Shown here: positions 18,847 through 27,330 of the stretch, piece after piece
Numbering within the stretch: the stretch's first letter is position 1
How the letters are laid out: the number at the start of each line of letters is the position of its first letter
NCBI RefSeq assembly: GCF_000378385.1
Contig: NZ_KB899665.1
Span: forward strand, 230,752 to 294,751
Direction of reading: 5' to 3'
DNA: 64,000 bases
From: Paenibacillus daejeonensis DSM 15491
GTDB taxonomy: Bacteria > Bacillota > Bacilli > Paenibacillales > Paenibacillaceae
Translations under genes and position numbers: made by a program
Notes under the pieces: generated by a model
What the model saw: the letters and a program-made list of their open reading frames with translations, nothing else
What the model was told of the DNA's origin: nothing
The model's database searches: none

Positions 18847-19725
18847 CTGGATACTTATGAGAACATCCGACAAGGGGAGCGGGGTGCGTGGCTGAGCATA
18901 GCCACTTATATTGTTCTCTCAGGACTGAAGCTGACGGTCGGCTATCTATTCCTGTCGGAGGCCCTGATGGCGGACGGGCTCAACAACGCAACGGATATTG
19001 TGGCCTCCGTTGCTGTACTCATCGGATTGCGGATCTCGCAGAAGCCGCCGGACAAGGATCATCCGTACGGGCATTACCGCGCTGAAACCATTGCTGCTTT
19101 GGTGGCATCCTTTATTATGGCGATGATTGGCATCCAGGTGCTGATCGGAACGGTCCGTTCGCTGTTTGGCGGCGCGCATGAAGCTCCAGGGATGCTGACC
19201 TTCTGGGTGGCGATCGGCTCATCCATCGTCATGTTTGGTGTGTACAGCTATAATCGCCGCCTGGCGCAGCGGATCAAGAGCCAGGCGTTGATGGCTGCGG
19301 CCAAGGACAATCTCTCAGATGCCTTGGTTAGTATCGGGGCTGCTATCGGGATCATTGGAGCTCGCATGGGCATGCCTTGGTTAGATCCGGTAGCGGCACT
19401 GGCCGTGGGCGTGATTATCTGTAAGACGGCGTGGGAGATTTTCTACAGTGCCACCCACGCGTTAACAGACGGCTTTGACGAGGAGAAGCTGCAATCCCTG
19501 CAAAGTGCTGTTGCCGGCATTAAGGGTGTACGTGAGATCAAGGATATCAAAGCCCGGATCCACGGCAGCAATGTGCTGGTGGATGTAATCATTCTCGTTG
19601 ACCCGACGCTTACGCTAGTAGAGAGCCACCGAATCTGCGATGAGGTGGAGAAGAAAATGAAGCGTAAGCACGACATTATGAATATCCACGTCCACGTGGA
19701 GCCTTTCTTGCCCGCCACACCGTAA
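18847..19725 (+). CDS. Cation diffusion facilitator (CDF) metal exporter, probable CTG start
   Basis: An inner-membrane divalent-metal/H+ antiporter of about 292 aa. The N-terminal six-helix domain (about 15-205) is followed by a cytosolic dimerisation domain (about 210-290, containing HVHVEPFLP). The helix-2 site reads N-N-A-T-D (N-x3-D) and the helix-5 site D-N-L-S-D (D-x3-D), a combination closer to manganese CDFs than to the H/D sites of zinc exporters. The open frame extends upstream to an ATG at 18751, but the only good ribosome site is GGAGGTG (18834-18840). Six bases later comes CTG GAT ACT TAT, so a non-ATG start at 18847 is preferred. A start at 18751 would add 32 unconserved-looking residues. 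Confidence 0.85.
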   Translation: MDTYENIRQGERGAWLSIATYIVLSGLKLTVGYLFLSEALMADGLNNATDIVASVAVLIGLRISQKPPDKDHPYGHYRAETIAALVASFIMAMIGIQVLIGTVRSLFGGAHEAPGMLTFWVAIGSSIVMFGVYSYNRRLAQRIKSQALMAAAKDNLSDALVSIGAAIGIIGARMGMPWLDPVAALAVGVIICKTAWEIFYSATHALTDGFDEEKLQSLQSAVAGIKGVREIKDIKARIHGSNVLVDVIILVDPTLTLVESHRICDEVEKKMKRKHDIMNIHVHVEPFLPATP

Positions 19726-19753
19726 TGCGGCGGATGAAGAGGCAGGGTAATGG

Positions 19754-19790
19754 GCGCCGGAGGAGATGCGATCTCTTCCGGCGCTTTTTT
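19754..19790 (+). terminator. Intrinsic terminator after the CDF gene
   Basis: The stem GCGCCGGAGGAGAT / ATCTCTTCCGGCGC with loop GCG is followed by TTTTTT. The second repeat array starts just after it. Confidence 0.85.
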
Positions 19791-19799
19791 GTATGGAGA

Positions 19800-20080
19800 G
19801 CAGCAACCAAGGGCAAAAAGTTGCTTGGATTGTGGCTAAGTGTGCGAACGAGAGCAACCAAGGGTAAAAGGTTACTTGGATCGAGGGAAAGTAGGCGAAC
19901 GGGAGCAACCAAAGGTAAAAAGTTACTTGGATCGAGGGAAAGTAGGCGAACGAGAGCACTAAAGGGCAAAAAGATACTTGGATCGTGAGAAAGTGGGCGA
20001 ACGGGAGCAACCAAGGGTAAAAGGTTACTTGGATCGAGGCAAAGTAGGCGAACGGCGGCAACCAAGGGTAAAAGTTTACT
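19800..20080. repeat. Tandem array B: about 5.5 units of 51 bp
   Basis: Units begin with AGCAACCAAGGGTAAAAGGT, followed by a TTACTTGGATCGAGGGAAAG core and GGCGAAC. There are five to six units, the first (near 19800) and last (near 20055) the most diverged. The period is the same 51 bp as array A, but the sequence is different. The array directly follows a terminator. The open frames through it on both strands are a by-product of the period. Confidence 0.88.
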
Positions 20081-20699
20081 TGAACCAGGCGAGGGCTGGC
20101 GATTGCGAACACGATCACACAGTAAGAGGATTCTGTTCCTAAAAATGGATTGACTGGTGATGCAACTCTGCCTGCATCAAGGTCGTCTAATCTGTATAGC
20201 GGCGCAAAAAGGCACCCTAAAGCGTGCAAGCTCCTAAGAACCAGTAAATCGTTTATTTTGTTCAATCCAGCTGTTTACCCATTCGAGATATGGTTTATAT
20301 GTAAATATAGACATGTTACATAAAGCCGAAATAGCCCTCTGTGACGCTAGCAGAAGGGTCAATTTGGCTTGCCAATTTATTCCGGGTCCTAGATGGGGCT
20401 GGCGATTATATGGATCGCTGGTCCTATTTTTGTGCGTTCATAATCTTGCCAATTATATTTCATTCATTTGGTAATTTAATTGGCGATCCTTGGTTTGAAA
20501 GCGATATCATAAAAAATGATGAGAAATTATTCATCTTTTTCCCCCAGTTTCCAATGTCTTGTGAGGGCGAGTCGTGGGCTTGGGCAAATGGGCCTGCCGT
20601 TGGATGCAGGGGCGGGAGAGATGGCTCTAGAATGGAGACAGATTTCGACGAGAGGAGGACAGCGCACACCCCGATAATCCAGGATGGAGGTTGAGTTTT
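20081..20699. other. Gene-free stretch before the NlpC/P60 gene
   Basis: About 600 bases. It contains one 117-codon open frame (20341-20694) with no ribosome site, no family likeness and mixed composition, which is not called. No riboswitch class was recognised. A long 5' leader for the endopeptidase gene is possible. Confidence 0.35.
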
Positions 20700-21683
20700 T
20701 TGAAAAAATCATTACTCACACTATTAATTATGGCCCTGTTGGTGCCGCTGCTGGCGGTCCCGGGACAAGCAGAGGCGGCAACACATATTCAAGTCAAAAA
20801 ATCGGTCAGCTTTCGGGACCAACCCAATACTTCCTCGAACGTGAAGCGTTACTTGAAAGCAGGCGAACGACTCACTGTTCTTAGTCAGCCTAATTCTTAC
20901 TGGTACCAAGTCCGCGATGCAGGCGGCACGGCAGGATATGTATCCTCCAGTTCACAATACATAACGGCGTCCTCCGGATCGTCCGGGTCCTCGGGCAGCG
21001 GTACGGGTCAAATTGTTAAATCTGTCTCCTTCCGGACCGGACCAGCGACAAGCGCATCACGAATTCGTTACATCGGCGCAGGGGAGACCGTAACCATCCT
21101 GAGCCAACCGAACTCTTACTGGTATCATGTACGAGATTCCAGAGGCACGACCGGTTACATCAGCAGTCAGTCCCAATATATTCGTGTAGGCGGAGGCGGA
21201 GGAGCTGCCGTACCACCATCTACTGGAGGCGGCTCCTCTCAGAACAACAATGTGGAGAAGGTCATTGCGGCTGGCGCGAAATTCCTTGGCACACCGTATC
21301 AATACGGCTCTAACCGCAACAGTACGGCTTCCTTTGACTGCTCGGCATTCGTGAGACGGGCGTTCCAGAACGGACTGGGCATCACGCTTCCTGCGGACTC
21401 AAGAGGTCAAGGCGCGCATGTCAAGAACAAGGGCAATGCCAAATCCAATTGGCGTCAACTGCAGCGCGGCGACTTGATGTTCTTCATGAGCTATCGCGGG
21501 ACAAGCGCCTCCTCGTACAGCGGCATCAACAAATCCAGAGCGACAATCACACACGTGGGCATCTATCTGGGTGATGGCAAAATCCTGCACACGTATTCCA
21601 AAGAATCGGGTGGCGTGCGCACAGACAGCATTGCAGGCAAGCATTGGGAACATCGCTTCCTGTTTGGTGGCTCGGCGCTGTAA
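20700..21683 (+). CDS. Secreted peptidoglycan endopeptidase: two SH3 domains plus NlpC/P60
   Basis: A cell-wall D,L-endopeptidase that cuts stem peptides. The TTG start at 20700 is chosen because GGATGGAGG lies about nine bases upstream; a TTG at 20691 touches that site. A signal peptide (MKKSLLTLL to PGQAEA, about 1-24) is followed by two bacterial SH3 repeats (about 30-90 and 103-165). These share the motifs VSFR and GE(T/R)(V/L)T(I/V)LSQPNSYWY. A Gly/Ser linker leads to the NlpC/P60 domain (about 190-327) with catalytic Cys214 in FDCSAF and His285 in THVGIYLG. Probably monocistronic. Similar enzymes act in growth, separation or sporulation; which one applies here is not shown. Confidence 0.9.
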   Translation: MKKSLLTLLIMALLVPLLAVPGQAEAATHIQVKKSVSFRDQPNTSSNVKRYLKAGERLTVLSQPNSYWYQVRDAGGTAGYVSSSSQYITASSGSSGSSGSGTGQIVKSVSFRTGPATSASRIRYIGAGETVTILSQPNSYWYHVRDSRGTTGYISSQSQYIRVGGGGGAAVPPSTGGGSSQNNNVEKVIAAGAKFLGTPYQYGSNRNSTASFDCSAFVRRAFQNGLGITLPADSRGQGAHVKNKGNAKSNWRQLQRGDLMFFMSYRGTSASSYSGINKSRATITHVGIYLGDGKILHTYSKESGGVRTDSIAGKHWEHRFLFGGSAL

Positions 21684-21775
21684 GTTCGACTCGGTAACGA
21701 GTTGACACGTGCGGCAGAATTCTTTAGTCTAAATGCATAAGCATACCACTGGTAAGGGAAGGGGAGTGTCCGGCA

Positions 21776-21841
21776 ATGAAGAAAAGATCGCTATGCGCAT
21801 TGGCTTCGGGTTACGGCTACTCCACGGCTGTTTTTTTCTAA
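21776..21841 (+). CDS. Possible 21-residue peptide ORF
   Basis: ATG with the ribosome site AAGGGGAG about ten bases upstream, encoding MKKRSLCALASGYGYSTAVF plus one Phe and then a stop. It stands alone between the endopeptidase and the Rid-family gene. It could be an upstream leader peptide for the latter or chance. No family recognised. Confidence 0.2.
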   Translation: MKKRSLCALASGYGYSTAVFF

Positions 21842-21920
21842 ACGCTCTATGACGGGATCCGTCTGTCTATTTAAGAGCTATAGGGGAACAGCACTTCCTA
21901 ACCAGTGAGGATGTATGCAC

Positions 21921-22328
21921 ATGAGTAAATTAACAAGAAGCAATCCGGCAGGCGTGAGCCCGCCCGTAGGGAATTACAGTCATCTGACGAGGATTCCACA
22001 GGGGGCCACTCTGTATGTCAGCTCCGGGCAGGTCGGTACGGCTCCAGACGGTAGCCTGCCAGAGGCTATGCAGGAGCAGATTGCCAACACGTTCCGTAAT
22101 ATTGCAGCTCTGCTTCAGTCCGAGCGTCTGGAGGCCGCAGATATTGTGAAGGTGAATATCTGGGCAACCGAGGAGCTGGACTGGACGTATCTGTATGCGC
22201 AATGGGAGAATCTCTTCGGTAGCAGTTATCCGTCGATGACGGTGGGTTACCTTAGCGCACTTGGTTTGCCGGAGCTCAAGATTGAGATGGAGCTGTGGAT
22301 GGCCCGTGTGGAGCTTGATGCGCACTAG
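21921..22328 (+). CDS. Rid (YjgF/YER057c) family protein without the canonical arginine
   Basis: A small cytosolic trimer-forming protein of 135 aa (ATG at 21921; ATGs at 21911 and 21915 lie closer to the AGTGAGG site). Family blocks are the substrate-cleft segment VSSGQVGT and VKVNIW. The C-terminal block reads YPSMTVGY...LKIEMELW. Archetypal RidA has an arginine here (PARS/PTRS) that holds the imine substrate; this protein has Ser-Met instead, which places it in one of the non-deaminase Rid branches. A role in 2-aminoacrylate detoxification should therefore not be assumed. Confidence 0.85.
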   Translation: MSKLTRSNPAGVSPPVGNYSHLTRIPQGATLYVSSGQVGTAPDGSLPEAMQEQIANTFRNIAALLQSERLEAADIVKVNIWATEELDWTYLYAQWENLFGSSYPSMTVGYLSALGLPELKIEMELWMARVELDAH

Positions 22329-22346
22329 AGCCTAGACGAAAAGGAA

Positions 22347-22374
22347 AGAGCCGCGGGATTATTCCCGCGGCTCT
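22347..22374. terminator. Bidirectional terminator overlapping the malic-enzyme stop codon
   Basis: A perfect 12-bp stem AGAGCCGCGGGA / TCCCGCGGCTCT with a TTAT loop. The loop, read on the minus strand, contains the TAA stop of the malic enzyme, and its last four codons form the stem. It serves the convergent Rid-family gene and the malic-enzyme gene. Confidence 0.85.
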
Positions 22375-23774
22375 TTGCGTGCGACGCCGCTCTGAATGGC
22401 GGCCTGGATGACGCGGCGCCGGACTTCCTCGACGACCCGCTGATTGAATACGCTTGGGATAATGTAGTGCGGTCCCAGCTCCTCCGGCTCGATGACAGAG
22501 GCAATGGCCTCGGCGGCCGCCAGCTTCATCGGTTCGTTGATCTCGCTGGCCCGGCAGTCGAGAGCCCCCCGGAAGATGCCGGGGAAGCACAGCACATTGT
22601 TGATCTGGTTCGGATAATCGGAGCGTCCCGTCGCGAAGACAGCGACCAGCTCTTCGGCTTGCTCCGGTCGAATCTCCGGCTCTGGATTAGCCATCGCGAA
22701 TACGATGGGCTGGTCGGCCATCGACCGGATATGGTCGCGGCTAAGGATGCCGCCCGCTGAGACGCCAATGAAGACGTCGGCCTGCTCCAGTGCCTCTGAC
22801 AAGCCGCCATGCAGCCGGTCAGGGTTGGTATGCTCAGCATACCATTGCCACATCGGATGAGCATATGTATGGTCCGCGCTCAGAATCCCTTCCCGGTCGA
22901 CGCCTAGGATGTTCCTGGCACCGCCGGCCAATAGCATCTTGGTGCAGGCGGTACCGGCAGCGCCAATACCGCAGACGACGATGCGAACCTCCTCAATTGA
23001 CTTGCCAACCAGCTTGAGGGCATTAATAAGGCCGGCATACAGAACAACAGCGGTGCCGTGCTGGTCATCGTGAAATACCGGGATATCGAGTTCCTCACGC
23101 AGCCGCTGTTCAATCTCAAAGCACCGGGGCGCAGCAATGTCCTCCAGATTAATCCCGCCGAAGGCAGGGGCAATCGCCTTGACCGAGGCAATGATACTAT
23201 CGGTATCCTGGGTATCCAGGCAGATCGGGAAGGCATCAACTTCTGCGAATTGCTTGAAGAGCATGGCTTTGCCCTCCATCACAGGCATCGCTGCATACGG
23301 TCCGATATTGCCGAGCCCGAGTACGGCACTACCGTCAGAGACGACAGCTACCATGTTGCGTTTCACTGTCAATGTGAAAGCCTTGGAAGGGTCTTCATGG
23401 ATGGCTGTGCAGACGCGGGCAACCTCCGGTGTATATACCCGGGAGAGGTCGTCCCGGTTCTGAATCGGTGTTTTGGGAGCAATGGCGATTTTGCCGCCGA
23501 GATGAAGCAGGAATGTGCGGTCTGACACATTGACCAGGCGGATGCCTGGGAGCTCAGCGAGGGCCTTGGCTATTTTGTCCGTCATCGAGGCCGCCCCGAC
23601 CTTGACCGTGAGGTCGCGGACGGTCCGCTCCCGTCCGGTCTGAATGACGTCGATAGCGACAACGTCGCCTCCAGCCTGTTCTATGGCTGATGCTGCACGG
23701 CTGAAATTAGCCAGCTTGGTGTCGAGCTCCAGTCGCAGGATAATCGTTTTTCCGTCAAGCGATTTGCCATTCAT
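22359..23774 (-). CDS. NAD(P)-dependent malic enzyme with N-terminal ACT domain
   Basis: Oxidative decarboxylation of L-malate to pyruvate in the cytosol (471 aa). An ACT regulatory domain (about 8-85) precedes the malic N-terminal domain, with YTPEVARVC and the Lys-containing TLTVKRNMVAVVSDG. The metal/malate site is PVFHDDQHGTA. The NAD-binding domain has the fold motif CGIGAAGTAC, and a late SDYPNQINN segment is conserved in the family. Start ATG with RBS GGAGGAATT. The ACT domain suggests allosteric control by a small metabolite; cofactor choice cannot be read safely. Confidence 0.92.
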   Translation of the reverse strand: MNGKSLDGKTIILRLELDTKLANFSRAASAIEQAGGDVVAIDVIQTGRERTVRDLTVKVGAASMTDKIAKALAELPGIRLVNVSDRTFLLHLGGKIAIAPKTPIQNRDDLSRVYTPEVARVCTAIHEDPSKAFTLTVKRNMVAVVSDGSAVLGLGNIGPYAAMPVMEGKAMLFKQFAEVDAFPICLDTQDTDSIIASVKAIAPAFGGINLEDIAAPRCFEIEQRLREELDIPVFHDDQHGTAVVLYAGLINALKLVGKSIEEVRIVVCGIGAAGTACTKMLLAGGARNILGVDREGILSADHTYAHPMWQWYAEHTNPDRLHGGLSEALEQADVFIGVSAGGILSRDHIRSMADQPIVFAMANPEPEIRPEQAEELVAVFATGRSDYPNQINNVLCFPGIFRGALDCRASEINEPMKLAAAEAIASVIEPEELGPHYIIPSVFNQRVVEEVRRRVIQAAIQSGVARKEPRE

Positions 23775-23817
23775 AGCAATTCCTCCGTTTTTTATCCTAT
23801 TATGACACTGTATAAAA

Positions 23818-23852
23818 GAAAAACCGCCCTTTACAATATGTAAGCGGCGGTC
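23818..23852 (-). terminator. Minus-strand terminator after the MGDG-synthase-like gene
   Basis: On the minus strand, ACCGCC-GC-TTACA-TAT-TGTAA-AG-GGCGGT is followed by TTTTTCTTTT, 17 bases after the stop. It separates that gene from the malic enzyme. Confidence 0.75.
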
Positions 23853-23868
23853 GGTCTCTAGGAGTTGG

Positions 23869-24990
23869 TTATTGCATCATAGCCAGCACGGCTTGTGAGC
23901 ATTTAGTTGGGCTATACTGCTGGTTGCGCTTGCTGATCAAGGTATGGCGGAACTGCGAGGACGCATAAGGCTCCTTGATCATGGTAAACCATTTGTCGAT
24001 GGTCTCAGTGGAGGTCAGCATCTCACCGAAGCCATGCTGAATGAAGTATTCGCAGTTCTCTTCCTCCTGGCCGGGGATCGGCTCGTAGAATAGCATCGGG
24101 ATGCCTTTGCTTAATCCCTCCGTACAGGTCATGCCTCCAGGCTTGGTAATGAGCAGATCCGAGACATCCATCAGCTTGCTGACGTCATTGGTGAAGCCCA
24201 GCACTTTAATATTGGGGTGCTGAAAGTTGGGGTCGGCTTGCAGCTTCTCTCGGACTTTGTCATTATTGCCAACGCAGAAGATCAGTTGTATGTTCTCCCG
24301 GTAGCGGGTCATATATTCCATGATGTGATTATTATCGCTGAGCAATCCCCAGCCGCCGCCCATAATGAGTACCGTCGGCATATTCTTGAGCTCGAACTCC
24401 TGCTGGATGGCCGGCTTGTCATAGGACTGCCAGAAGGTCGGATGTACAGGGATACCTGTCACCTCAATCCGAGTGGCAGAAATGCCGTGGGTCATCAGCT
24501 TTTTTTTCACGAGCGGTGTCGATACCAGGTATTTGTTCACTTCTGGACTCGTCCAGGTGCCATGCGCATCATAGTCCGTAATCAGGGTATATAGGGGAAC
24601 ATCCAGCCCCAGTCGCTTGAGCCGAGCCACAACCGCATTGGGCACCGGGTGGGTGCAGACAATCAGATCGGGTTTCAGCTGAGAGATGACTTGGGCGGTC
24701 TGGGTGTAAAATACGCGATGCAGCGCCAGCTGCGTAAAGCGGTTCAGCGATTTGTGGTACTGCGTGCGATACATCATGCCGACAAGCTTCGGCTGTTTGC
24801 TGACCGTCTTGCGATATGCAGACATGATCCAGGGTCCGACAACCGGATTAAGAAATTTGCCCAATTCAATGACACGAGCCTGAATGCCCGGAGAGAGCTG
24901 CTTCAGTCCCACGGCCAGCGCATAGGCGGCTTGGGTATGTCCAGAGCCGAATCCTTCGGAGAGCAGAAGCACTCTTTTCTTCCGCATCAT
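23869..24990 (-). CDS. MGDG-synthase/UgtP-like processive diacylglycerol glycosyltransferase
   Basis: A GT28-type membrane-associated glycosyltransferase (373 aa). It probably transfers glucose from UDP-glucose to diacylglycerol to make glycolipid, the membrane anchor of lipoteichoic acid. The N-terminal acceptor-binding motif is GFGSGHTQAA (about 14-23). An MGDG_synth domain contains CTHPVPNAVV, and the C-terminal donor domain carries the GT28 pattern GGGWGLL and TKPGGMTCTEGLSKGIPM. The alternative start one codon later (24987) is equally possible; the RBS AGGTGAG lies next to both. A sterol- or other-lipid acceptor cannot be excluded. Confidence 0.82.
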   Translation of the reverse strand: MMRKKRVLLLSEGFGSGHTQAAYALAVGLKQLSPGIQARVIELGKFLNPVVGPWIMSAYRKTVSKQPKLVGMMYRTQYHKSLNRFTQLALHRVFYTQTAQVISQLKPDLIVCTHPVPNAVVARLKRLGLDVPLYTLITDYDAHGTWTSPEVNKYLVSTPLVKKKLMTHGISATRIEVTGIPVHPTFWQSYDKPAIQQEFELKNMPTVLIMGGGWGLLSDNNHIMEYMTRYRENIQLIFCVGNNDKVREKLQADPNFQHPNIKVLGFTNDVSKLMDVSDLLITKPGGMTCTEGLSKGIPMLFYEPIPGQEEENCEYFIQHGFGEMLTSTETIDKWFTMIKEPYASSQFRHTLISKRNQQYSPTKCSQAVLAMMQ

Positions 24991-25157
24991 CTCACCTACT
25001 TTTCCTAATTACCATATTACGACTTGAAAGCAGCCAAGACAAGATTAGAAATAGCACTTGCGCCTGTCTACTACATTAAATTATCCTAAAGGATAAGTAA
25101 ACCATCCAATGAGAAGACAAATCATAGGAATCTGACCGACATGGGGGGATCTAGGCA

Positions 25158-25544
25158 ATGAAAGAAACCGGACAGCAATTGGAGATCGGATCCACGGTAA
25201 AAATGGACTACAAAACCGGGGTCTATGTCGGAGAACTGATCGAAGTGAATGCGCCCCGTGGCGTCGTCAAGGTATTGGCGGTGCTCAAGCACCCGGACCA
25301 GGGGGACCTGCATAACCCCTACGATCCTGACGTGCCGATGTTTCATGAACGGCGGGCCCTCAGCTATACTGAAAAAGCGCTTACGCTGCTACGCGACATC
25401 AAGCCTTATGCTGGCAAAGTGCCGGAATACAAGGCGTCGCTCGCCCAAGCCCTTCAAGCCGAAATCGACATGCTGGACAAGCTCAAGCGCTGGGCCGAGC
25501 GTGGTCTGGAGCAGTTAGAGGGACTGGGCCGCGAATACAAGTAA
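25158..25544 (+). CDS. kapB: KapB-like kinase-associated lipoprotein
   Basis: A 128-aa homologue of B. subtilis KapB, needed for activity of the KinB sensor kinase that feeds the Spo0A phosphorelay. The recognisable core is YKTGVYVGE, VVKVLAVLKHP, QGDLHNP and FHERRALS, the same blocks in the same order as KapB. As in several homologues there is no clear lipobox, so it is probably cytosolic or peripheral here. RBS GGGGGGAT. It stands alone, with no kinB next to it. It supports an endospore-forming host. Confidence 0.85.
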   Translation: MKETGQQLEIGSTVKMDYKTGVYVGELIEVNAPRGVVKVLAVLKHPDQGDLHNPYDPDVPMFHERRALSYTEKALTLLRDIKPYAGKVPEYKASLAQALQAEIDMLDKLKRWAERGLEQLEGLGREYK

Positions 25545-25599
25545 GCTGACCAAGTATAGCATGCGATGAAATTGAAAATTAATCAAACGAATCGCGCTG

Positions 25600-25935
25600 G
25601 GGGCTCTGACGGCCACCATTGGTGGTCGTTAGAGCAGGGGAGGGTGGTTGTCCAGCCGGCGATCTACTGCTAGGCGTCGCCTACCCTGCGCGTCCTCGCT
25701 GCCCTTCCGGCTAACGGCCATATATGCGCTTATTTGCCTTCAAAAGGTAGCTCATCATTTCTAACGGCCATATATGCGCCTATTGTGGCCAAACAGACCA
25801 CTGGAGCCTCGAAAACCTCCAATAAGTGCGCTGGTGGCCGTTAGAATTCAAAGTGACTCGATTTGGGCGAAATAGCGGCTGTGGTGGCCGTTACAAAATC
25901 TCTAGAAGCGCTCTGGCGGCCGTTAGAGCAGAAGT
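25600..25935. repeat. Inverted-repeat cluster built on a CTAACGGCCAY half-unit
   Basis: A half-unit of about 24 bases, CTAACGGCCATATATGCGCC(T)ATT, occurs forward near 25707 and 25759. It occurs in reverse complement near 25828 (AATAAGTGCGCTGGTGGCCGTTAG), 25871 and 25905. A further pair makes the hairpin CTCTGACGGCCACCA / TGGTGGTCGTTAGAG at about 25605-25634. The spacers between half-units differ. The region between kapB and the secreted SGNH gene has no other content. It is non-coding. Confidence 0.8.
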
Positions 25936-25948
25936 TACATTTCCTACA

Positions 25949-25996
25949 AAGGGGCCGTCCACCGTCAGCTTTCACTGACTTTTGGACAGCCCCTCT
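25949..25996 (-). terminator. Terminator-like hairpin after the secreted SGNH gene
   Basis: An imperfect long stem, AGGGGCTGTCCA...AGTCAGTG / (CAGC)TGACGGTGGACGGCCCCT on the minus strand, lies 15 bases past the stop. The T-tract is weak (CCCCTTTGT). Confidence 0.55.
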
Positions 25997-26010
25997 TGGA
26001 TGTTGGAAAA

Positions 26011-27315
26011 TTACTTATTAATGAAGGCCGTTTTTGTAGGTGCGCTGTATACGACTTGAAAACCGAGGCCGTCCGCGAGGACAGCGAGCGGAACGTAGGT
26101 TTTCATCTCCCCGTTCATTGGCTGCAGATAAGCCGGAGTATCGATAGTGACCGGCTGGCCGTTCACCCGCATGACGGACGAATCGATCTGCAGAACCACT
26201 TCGCGGCCGCCGCTGCGAATTGTCGCTGTCTTGGCCTTGCCGTCCCACACGGTTGTCGCCTTCATGGCATCAGCGATGTCCTTGATGGCCAGGTAGGTGC
26301 GATTTTCCTTCAATACTGGCCGGTTCACCGTAATTAATTCGCTGCCGTCGACGACGACAGAGATTCCGACGCCTTCCGGACGCGCAGCAACGACACGTTC
26401 TTCACCCCAGATCGACTGGGCAAAAGCACCCCCGATAGCGGCATAGCCTACCTGATTGGGATGGATGTCGCGGCGCATGATGTAGGTCATGCCCAGTTCC
26501 TTGCCTACGAAGGCTTCTGCACTGTAGGCTGCCCTTACATCGCTGCCATTATCAGTGAATCGCTTGACGACCTCGCCCAACCGGCCTTGAATTAGCCTGA
26601 TGCTCTCTTGAAACAGCTGGTACTGGGCGTGGGTGACACCTGCGATGGCACTATTGGGGACCGGCGAGTAGAAATCAGAGATGACGATGCTGGCTTCAGG
26701 ACGAACCTCCAGAATGGTCTGGATGGCAGACTCCATTGAAGCTTCATACTGATTCATTGTTTCTGTACGCCAGGCTTCAATTTCCTCTTTGCTCTTATTT
26801 ACCATATCAATCAGTGCAGTGAAATTGTTGGCGCCAATCGTAATGACGACCAGGTCCGCCTGCTGCAAATCCTGTCCCAGCTGTGCCGTACGCGCCACAA
26901 TCTGGGCAGCACGGGGATCCGTCACTGCGCCAGCTATGGCAGCAGGTGTGACCGTGCGTCCGTCACGGGCAGCTGCCAGCCAGGCTTCGAGACCTTCGAT
27001 ACGGAGACCCAGAATGCCGTAGTTGGCGACCTCAGCGCGGCCCCGGAACAGCGCTTGCTCATAGACCCGCTCTACATACCCGTAGGGGACGGAGGTTTCC
27101 GTGAATCCGAATTCATACCCGGCCGTGAGTGAATCGCCGATTGCAACGATCCGGTACGGTTCATAGGTGGCCGCCACATTCTCAGAGATAACTGCAGGTG
27201 CAGGGGCCGGAGCGGCAGCTCCCGCGGGCAGAGCGCCGAGCAGCAATGTGCCGGACAAGAGAGCGGCAGCAGAGATTTTACCCAGTTTCCTTAAGTTGCT
27301 ATACAAATCGTCCAC
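26011..27315 (-). CDS. Secreted SGNH/GDSL hydrolase with copper-amine-oxidase-like stalk domain
   Basis: An exported esterase-like protein of 434 aa. A signal peptide (about 1-33, ending GALPAGAAA) and an Ala/Pro tether precede the SGNH domain (about 50-300). This has GDSLTAGYEFG (Ser), block III GANNF and block V DIHPNQVGY (Asp/His). The C-terminal domain (about 325-434) resembles the copper amine oxidase N-terminal-like stalk domain common in Paenibacillus secreted proteins. The open frame starts with GTG at 27315, but the AAAGGA site is only one or two bases away; a TTG at 27306 has ideal spacing and may be the real start. Substrate unknown. Confidence 0.85.
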   Translation of the reverse strand: MDDLYSNLRKLGKISAAALLSGTLLLGALPAGAAAPAPAPAVISENVAATYEPYRIVAIGDSLTAGYEFGFTETSVPYGYVERVYEQALFRGRAEVANYGILGLRIEGLEAWLAAARDGRTVTPAAIAGAVTDPRAAQIVARTAQLGQDLQQADLVVITIGANNFTALIDMVNKSKEEIEAWRTETMNQYEASMESAIQTILEVRPEASIVISDFYSPVPNSAIAGVTHAQYQLFQESIRLIQGRLGEVVKRFTDNGSDVRAAYSAEAFVGKELGMTYIMRRDIHPNQVGYAAIGGAFAQSIWGEERVVAARPEGVGISVVVDGSELITVNRPVLKENRTYLAIKDIADAMKATTVWDGKAKTATIRSGGREVVLQIDSSVMRVNGQPVTIDTPAYLQPMNGEMKTYVPLAVLADGLGFQVVYSAPTKTAFINK

Positions 27316-27330
27316 ATCCTTTTGCTATAA

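Noticed and set aside
20341-20694. 117-codon ORF before the NlpC/P60 gene
   Set aside because: No ribosome site, no recognisable family, and its end runs into the start region of the next gene.
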